A stretch of DNA of 64,000 bases, from contig NC_081844.1 in NCBI RefSeq assembly GCF_963259705.1, forward strand, positions 50,515,501 through 50,579,500. Reading direction: 5' to 3'. The notes below the pieces were generated by a model. The model had not been told where the DNA came from. It was given only the letters and a program-made list of their open reading frames with translations, and ran no database searches. Source of the DNA: Myotis daubentonii (lineage: Eukaryota; Chordata; Mammalia; Chiroptera; Vespertilionidae). Shown here one piece after another: positions 57,401-64,000 of this stretch; the stretch's first letter is position 1; each line of letters begins with the position of its first letter. Position numbers and translations under genes: made by a program.

Positions 57401-57607
57401 CAGGGGTCCTCAAACTTTTTAAACCGGGGGCCAGTTCACTGTCCCTCTAACCGTTGGAGGGCCAGACTATAGTTTTAAAAAAAAAACTACGAACAAATTC
57501 CTATGCACACTGCACATATCTTATTTTGAAGTAAAAAAACAAAATGGGAACAAATACAATATTTGTATTTGCATGTGGCCCACGGGCCGTAGTTTGAGGA
57601 CTCCCTG
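57401..57607 (+). mobile_element. Non-autonomous hAT transposon, about 207 bp
   Basis: Ends CAGGGGTCCTCAAACTTTTT and 'agtttgaggactccctg' are inverted repeats. Interior has 'ccgggggccagttcactgtc' and 'ggcccacgggccgtag', typical of a bat hAT family distinct from that at 10030. The exact 8-bp target duplication is ambiguous. Non-coding. Confidence 0.8.
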
Positions 57608-57609
57608 GA

Positions 57610-57800
57610 TTATAGTCATGGATTTACATCCTGATTCTGCCCCTTTTATACAGTGATCTTAGATAATTTACTTAACTTTTAAAAATCTTTTGCTTTCTCA
57701 TTTTAAAAAATTTAGTAATAATATATAAAGAAGCTATTCTGAAGATTATGGAATGTTGAATGTAAAGTATCCTAGTACATATTTGATACAAATAAATGTA
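57610..57800 (+). repeat. MIR SINE, diverged
   Basis: 'ggatttacatcctgattctg', 'cagtgatcttagataattta' and the AT-rich tail fit MIR. The hAT at 57401 seems to have landed at its edge. Confidence 0.5.
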
Positions 57801-58548
57801 ATTTTTTTTCCACTCATTAAAAAATTAGGAAGCCTTACATCAGGGTGTTTAAGTGAGTTTCCCAAGACCACACAGCTGGTAATATGTGTCGGCTTCCCTC
57901 CAAAGCCATAGATTTTTCTGGATTAAAGTCTGTCTCAAAGGAGGTCTGGCCTTCAATAGTGGAGATAAGGAATGGGTATATTCACTCTTTCTTTTCCCTT
58001 CTCCCACATTTTCAGCCAGTCATCACAGGGAACACCAGGACTTGTGGACTGATATTTTAGAGTACTATTTCTACTTGTGTTAAAATGTTTTCTTAATTTT
58101 TTTTATTATGGTAAAATATACATAACATAAAATTTACCATTCTAACCATTTATAAATTTACAACTCAGTGGCATTAAGCACCTTCACAATACAATTATAC
58201 TTATTTTTTTTATCTCATCTGTTCAAGTTTCTATTCTTGAATATGTTTATAATGTATATAATAAATTAATGCAGTCAGATATGCATTTCTGAATTATTTT
58301 TTAAAAAATATAGGCACATTAAGGGTGTGATTACAATATTTTTCTGACGGGTGCAAAAATCATGGAGACTACTGGCTTAGGGAAATTCTCTTTATGACCC
58401 TCTAAGAAATCCACCAATGGAGCTGTGCTCTCTTCTCATTCCTCTTCCCAAGACTTGCCATAAACATGGAATGAAGTCAACCAAACAGGACACTCAGCTG
58501 ACCAGTCTTAAAAGGGATTACTATTTGAAATATAGGAACTGTCACCTT
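57801..58548. other. Unassigned sequence
   Basis: 58085-58240 resembles an old L1 3' end ('ggtaaaatatacataacata', 'ccatttataaatttacaact'). The rest is unrecognised. Confidence 0.35.
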
Positions 58549-58554
58549 ATGGAG

Positions 58555-58949
58555 TGTGGGGAAGCACAGGGCCTGGTTGGAAAGTCTGTAAGGAGGATTC
58601 TCCGAAAGGTCCGGAGCTTCTGGGGGGACCTTGCCAAAGGTGGCAAACCCTACCTTGACTTTTCCAACTAAGTCTGAGCCCCTGGGTGTTTTGCTGGAAT
58701 CTCTATGTTTAGTCTTTAAGACCCAACCTTGTAGAAGCATGTGCTTCCTCAAGGATACTTACCCTGCTGATTGTATCTAGGGGTTAATTTTAGTTCAAGC
58801 TGTTGTTACAATAAAAGCCTAAGGAAGCAGGCAATTGAGGCTGTTTTGGGTGCCTAATGCCAACCAGGCCCTTAGCCTCTCTTTCACATAAATGTGTGTC
58901 AGAGTAATCTATTCATCCGTTGCTCGGGGTCTGCTGATCAACCCCGGCA
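58555..58949 (+). repeat. Solo LTR, 395 bp, with 6-bp target duplication
   Basis: Starts TGTGGGGAAGCA and ends CCCCGGCA. Flanked by ATGGAG at 58549-58554 and 58950-58955. AATAAA at 58811 lies upstream of a U5-like end 'cgttgctcggggtctgctga'. No internal region remains. The 84-91-codon frames over it are incidental. A 6-bp duplication suggests class II. Confidence 0.85.
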
Positions 58950-59329
58950 ATGGAGAAAACAAAGGCTGTGATTTTAGCTACAGGAATGCACTCATTCCTG
59001 CCTTCCATACTAACGCTTAGTCCTCTCACATGGAATAAAAAGAGAGAGGAAAGCCAGGACTATGGAAAAGAGAATCTGTGTGCTAATTATAAAACCCCTT
59101 CTACCAATAGGGAACTCTACAGCTTACTGAACAGTTAACGTGCATTAACTCATTCTATCCTCAAACATTCTATTTTAAAAAATGAGCTGATTAAAGCCAA
59201 GGAGGATCAATAATTTGCTGATATCCATACAATTACTGAGGACCAAAGGAGGGACTGGAATCACAATGTTGTATAATTTTCCTACATGGAATCTCCTTAT
59301 CACCCTATACATGACAGCTGCATCTAAAG

Positions 59330-59429
59330 CAGTGGTTCTCAACCTGTGGGTCACGACCCCTTTTGGGGTCACCACAACATAAGAAACTGTATTAAAGGGT
59401 CGCGGCATTAGGAAGGTTGAGAACCACTG
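59330..59429 (+). mobile_element. Short nhAT transposon, 100 bp
   Basis: Same family as 10030-10222: CAGTGGTTCTCAACCTGTGG at left, 'ggtcaccacaacataagaaa', ending 'ttgagaaccactg'. Lacks the central part of the longer copies. The 95-codon minus frame across it is chance. Confidence 0.9.
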
Positions 59430-59534
59430 AAAAGAGATGCTTGAAGGACTGACAGGGGCCAAGTGGTTGGTTGGTCAGAGCCAAGTCAACTTTGTGGCAA
59501 GGAGGCAAACAAAGATTATAGTGATTCTTAAATC

Positions 59535-59680
59535 TCACTCAGAAACATCTAGAGACACTCATTAAAAATATAAATTTCCAGTACTGTAATGCTAAAGATT
59601 TTTAATCCATAGCTCTATGGTGGTACTTAGAAATCTATATTTTGAAATATTTCCCACATGATTTTGTTAGGAGTAAGCTG
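59535..59680 (+). mobile_element. MER5A-like old hAT remnant
   Basis: 'cactcattaaaaatataaat', 'tttttaatcc' and 'ctatattttgaaatatttcc' follow the MER5A layout (internal inverted AT stretches). Diverged. Confidence 0.45.
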
Positions 59681-59689
59681 TGGACTGGC

Positions 59690-61785
59690 TGTTAGATAAA
59701 GAATGCATGGATGGAATAAAATGCTAAGCTGATGATAGTTCTTCATATTGGGTGGAATTAAATTCTTCAAATTACTGAAACTAGGAAAAGTGGCATTTCA
59801 AGAATAAAAATATTTTCTGCTTTTTAATGTGGAACTTGATGAACTTTTTAAGTGAAACTAATCTAAGAAAAGTATGTACTTATTTTAAATGAATACTCTC
59901 TGGATTTGGGAAGTAATAGAAATCCACATCATTTACATTTTTGTTATCTATTCTGGTTAGTAATATAAATTAAATATGTCTGTAGCTCAGAATTAGTCTT
60001 CAAATAATTAGAATTATGTGTAGTCTAAATAGAAATTCTTACTGGACTCCCATGCCTCAATTGTTTAGATTTAGTAATTTAGATTTTAAGCATGTGTTGT
60101 TGATTCTAGTGACTGTCTTTTCAAGTTTTAAAGAAAAACCAGATAGCTCCATGCATGGAGGAATGAGGGCTGGGGTAGAAGTGGGGCCTCCTTTGAGCAA
60201 ACCGGATGTCTTCTCCATCGATCACGCTGAGACAGGAAAGACGGGGCTTTGTTCTGGAGTGGAGGAGAACCCTCTGCAGAGTTGGTGTTAAGGAGAGAAT
60301 TGGGCATTGCATCCTAATAAGAGAACAGGGTCAAAGAGAATTCCAAGTAATGCAAGAGAAATTAGCCCTTGAAATATGGCAGACGGCTAGGAGGAATGAA
60401 GAGAGATGGCCCCAGCTCTGGGAACATCTATGGCACTGGCCTCTAGGCAAAACATGTAATCTTCAGTTTAAAGTTATGTTTTTCTCTTCTTCCCTGAAAA
60501 TGACATATTGCCAAGCTCTCAGTAAGAAGTAGGATAGCCTGTTGTTTGTTTTTCCTTTGTGTTGAAGCAGAGTGAGGAGAACTTCAGTCTGATCACAAGA
60601 CAGCAAGTGATCTCCACTCCCATGTCTTTCCAGTCACCATGCTCCACTAACTCATTCATTACCCTACTGACATTTCCAGTAACATTTCTGGGACTGTTAA
60701 TGTAGCCATTAGCTCCTTGGGGATCCCTTATGAGCTATTCTCATTTACTCCATTATTCCTGGAGAGCAATTGCACTCTACTAAGAGGAACATATGGGAAT
60801 ACTTTAGATTGGATAGCTCAGCTAGTAAAAATTCAAGACTAATAAAGTCAAGGTCAGGAGATTGTTCTCTATGGTAATCAGGGAGCAATTAACTTAGGGA
60901 AAAAATAATTTTCCAAAGGCAGTGATTAAAGCTGCACCTTGGCCAATGATTACTATCATGGTGAAGCCCAGGTGAGAGAAAAAGGATGTTTAATCTGTCC
61001 ATTAGCAGACTCATTAGTCCAGAATGACACACGAATGCCTGTGGGTGCCTCTGACAGGTCTAGACAGGGAAGAAGGAATTAAGGGCGGGAAAAGGAGATG
61101 GAGAAAAAACAAGAGCAGTAAAGGATCACTTGTGTATTTGGGGGAGTACAGAACTATAATTTATAAGATATGCTGGATGGTAAGCATGTGAATAGATTTT
61201 ATATTGAAGGGAGGGGACTTTTGGATTCCTCAAAGTCAATATTATTTTGATGACCTGTTTTGACTCAGAAGAGAGCTGAGAAACCACTCAAAGGTCATAT
61301 CTGATGATGGTGTTTTGTTGTGACATCTTCACTCCTAGAACAGCATGATCATAGGTTCAGCTCCAGTTAAAAAGGGATTTCTGGAAAAAAATATGGGCTC
61401 TGAGCAGTATTCAGCAGAGGAAAGTTAAATATGCGAACCAAAGATAAAATTATCTCTCTCTGTGTGCAATTACATACAGGATTTTAATGAATAAGAAAGA
61501 GAAAGCTTGAATCCGGTGTTTAGATCATTAGTGTGTAGAGTCAGAGGGATTGAGTCAACCACCTGACCTGCATGGGACAATGTGAGCTATTCCTGGAAGA
61601 TGAGTCAAAAGGGTGAGGCCCTTCCCACACTTAAAAATGTCTTATTTGCATATCTCTAGCTCATCTATTTTAGTAATACTTTGGTAAGATTTCAATGTGA
61701 AGCCCAGATCTATGGAGTTATGTGAATAAATAGTATTTTCATTTGATTTTGCACTGTAGTTTTTTTCTTTTACAAAACCATTTGC
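59690..61785. other. Unique sequence
   Basis: No recognised transposon. 60016-60532 has two overlapping frames (91 and 108 codons) without domains. 60850-61060 is AATTA-rich and noted in findings. Confidence 0.4.
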
Positions 61786-61790
61786 ACTCA

Positions 61791-61791
<1 letters not shown>

Positions 61792-61842
<51 letters not shown>

Positions 61843-61848
61843 ACACAC
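61792..61848 (+). repeat. (CA)n microsatellite
   Basis: About 28 CA units with one C insertion near the end. The 109-codon minus frame with a (CV)n run is an artefact. Confidence 0.97.
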
Positions 61849-64000
61849 CTGATCAGTTAAACATATGATGTAAGCAATAATTATATCAAAGTTATTCTGA
61901 TACTTTAAACGGAAGAATAAAGGGATGCTACAAGAAATAACTATCTTGTTATGCTCATATATTGCTATCATAGGTGTGGTTTTAAAGCATGTTTAATGCA
62001 GAATGTATGTGCGCTAAGTTGTGGGAAAACAAAGCATTTATTTAAACAACATCACTGACTCCCATTATAAAAAGACTATTGGGAGAAGAGAACAGGGGTG
62101 GAGGATATTCTTGAATCTGGAAGGAAGAAACATCAGAAACAGACTCTGGAATGTTGACTCCCATTGTGCATTCAGTAAAGAGTCAAGACAAAGATTAGAC
62201 ATAATCTTATGTGGCATCAAAGAGGCCAGAGTTTCACTGCTCTTACTCATTCCCCTGGCTCTCACCCGCTGGCCACGGACAAGCAGATGAGAAAAGGTGC
62301 ATTGAACAGAACTTCCCAGCCTCTAAAGATTGTTCACTGCCTAAGCCAAATTAACAGGGACAGACATATAAGATGGTGTGTGAGAAAAATGTAACACGGA
62401 GGTGCTTATTGCTGTGGCTGATTGTGGGAATATATAAAGAAACTGTATACTAATTATCCCACCTAATTTGCTTCTGTGTTTAAATAGATTCAATTATTAA
62501 TAACAGACAATGGAAAGGCGATACACTATTTTTCATATAGTAGTGCTAAACACTCTGCTGAAACTAGTAATTTCTTTTAGAATTAAAAAAAGTATAACAC
62601 GTAAATATCCAGAAGTTGGTGCTGAAATATGCATTTTATATCACAACTCAGACCCTCAATTGTGTGACACCACATTGGGACTATAGCTACAGCTTTGGTT
62701 GAGTGTATAAAATAAACCACCTTAGTTTTATTGAGAAGTACTTCAAATAGAATTGTTCCATAAAATATTAATTTCATTAAAAACTGACCCCCATTTTCAA
62801 ATTAGTTTCTATATCATGAGCAGATGCTGGAGCAGTTTCCAAAGTGACTGCACTTCACTCATTCTCAGGGAGCACTGGCTGATTTATTACTATTCATTTA
62901 TTGTTAAGACAAGAAGACTTCAAGGACACACTGGTGACTTTCCATAGCATTCTATTTGCATTATCGAACCAAAGGCTTTTTTCCTAGAAGACAATAGTCA
63001 ATACAATACATCTTATTCTGTTCAGGGTGCTGCTTTTCATATTTCAGATGCAGAGTTATAATAAATGTTTATACATCCCATAAATGACATGGAAAATAAC
63101 ACATCATTAGTCAGATTTTTCTATAGGATAAACTTTTTTTTAGGTCCTTGTCTAGGTAAATGTTCAGCACCATGTATTGAAATGGGTATGTGTTGTGAAG
63201 TCAGAATTTTCAGCTACTAAAGCTTTCCGATCTGTGATTGACTTGTCTTTAAAATGGAAAGGAAAATACCTAATTTGTTAGCAAATATTGGGTGAGGTCA
63301 AATGAATAAGATATAAAAAGCACTAGGAATCTGTTTCCCCTAGACAATAATGATACTGGCAGAATCTGCCTGATGTAACTATTTGGGAACTCTGGAGTCT
63401 AGTGAAAGCTTTGGATTTCCAGGGGAAGACTTGGATGATAAATTGCAGTTAATTTGGGTCAAGTTCAGCTCTTAGCACAATAAAAGGTACCGAGCCCCAC
63501 TGCTCAGCTCTGTGACCGGCAGCTGTGCATATGTCCAGGAGCAGTTTGCATGAGCCATGGTGGGTAAATAGGACCCTGTCTTCCAAATATTGGCGACCTG
63601 TGCTCTGATCTCCGATTGCCCCTTCTGATCTCAGACATGCAAAGAGGTGCATGGCCATGACTAATGCACACTCTCCCCCCATGTTATAAACACCTCCCCT
63701 TCCAGCTAAGGTGACTTTCAGGGGATTCAAGGGCTTATATGCTTTCTCCCACTCCTTTCATTTTTCTTTTTTCCCTCTTTTGGAAACCACACTACAGAGA
63801 ACAGGATATTTAAAAGCAACTGTATATATGGGGAAAATCAGAAAGTCACTATAAGTGCTTAAGTACTGGTACAGGCTCAGTAAAGACACGAGATGATCTT
63901 AAGTTTACATCCCAGGCTGATCTTCAGCACACAGACAGCCCACAATAATAATTTTCAAAATTAAAAAAAAAATGCTTATCAAATCTGGGGGAAGGAGAGA
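61849..64000. other. Unique sequence to window end
   Basis: No recognised repeat. Frames of 60-93 codons (62021-62394, 63449-63730) lack domains and splice context. Confidence 0.4.

Noticed and set aside
61642..61971. 109-codon minus-strand frame
   Set aside because: It depends on a (CA)n microsatellite that encodes a (CV)n run.

Overview
The window is nuclear DNA of a vespertilionid (vesper) bat, judged from its repeats. It carries many tRNA-derived Ves SINEs, rolling-circle Helitrons of the HeliBat type (5' TC, 3' hairpin plus CTAG, A|T target), short non-autonomous hAT elements and a Tc1-like transposon. Mammals with recent DNA transposons of all these kinds together are essentially vesper bats. 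The rest is AT-rich, intergenic- or intron-like DNA with old mammalian repeats (L2, MIR, L1M, MaLR, ERV-L). No complete protein-coding gene is visible. Nearly all long open frames fall in transposons, microsatellites or minisatellites.

Layout. 0-15 kb: L2/MIR/L1M background, two large purine/pyrimidine tracts, five Ves SINEs (two of them stacked at one target site) and two short hAT elements. 15-20.3 kb: remnants of class III (ERV-L-like) retroviruses in both orientations, interrupted by a TA microsatellite with a Helitron, an L2 and an internally deleted Tc1 element. 20-30 kb: mostly unique, with an old ERV-L-type LTR, one clean 316-bp Helitron with both termini and, at 26532-26582 on the minus strand, a 51-nt in-frame exon-like segment with good splice sites. 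30-33.6 kb: two SINEs and a degraded L1 ORF2. 33.6-49.3 kb: a Helitron-rich block with three tandem Helitron pairs, a half-L1 (HAL1-like) element carrying ORF1 but no ORF2, a class II LTR with a possible env tail, and an LTR inserted in a Helitron end hairpin. 49-54 kb: MIR, L2, an old L1/HAL1 ORF1 and L1 ORF2 tail, then a mariner-like MITE with near-perfect inverted repeats. 54-64 kb: mostly unique DNA with MIRs, two hAT elements and a solo LTR with a 6-bp target duplication.

The elements do not form a pathway; the region is best read as a layered record of insertions, possibly inside a long intron of a minus-strand gene if the small exon is real. Repeat family names come from recognition of sequence, not from a database search, so subfamily names and edges are approximate.
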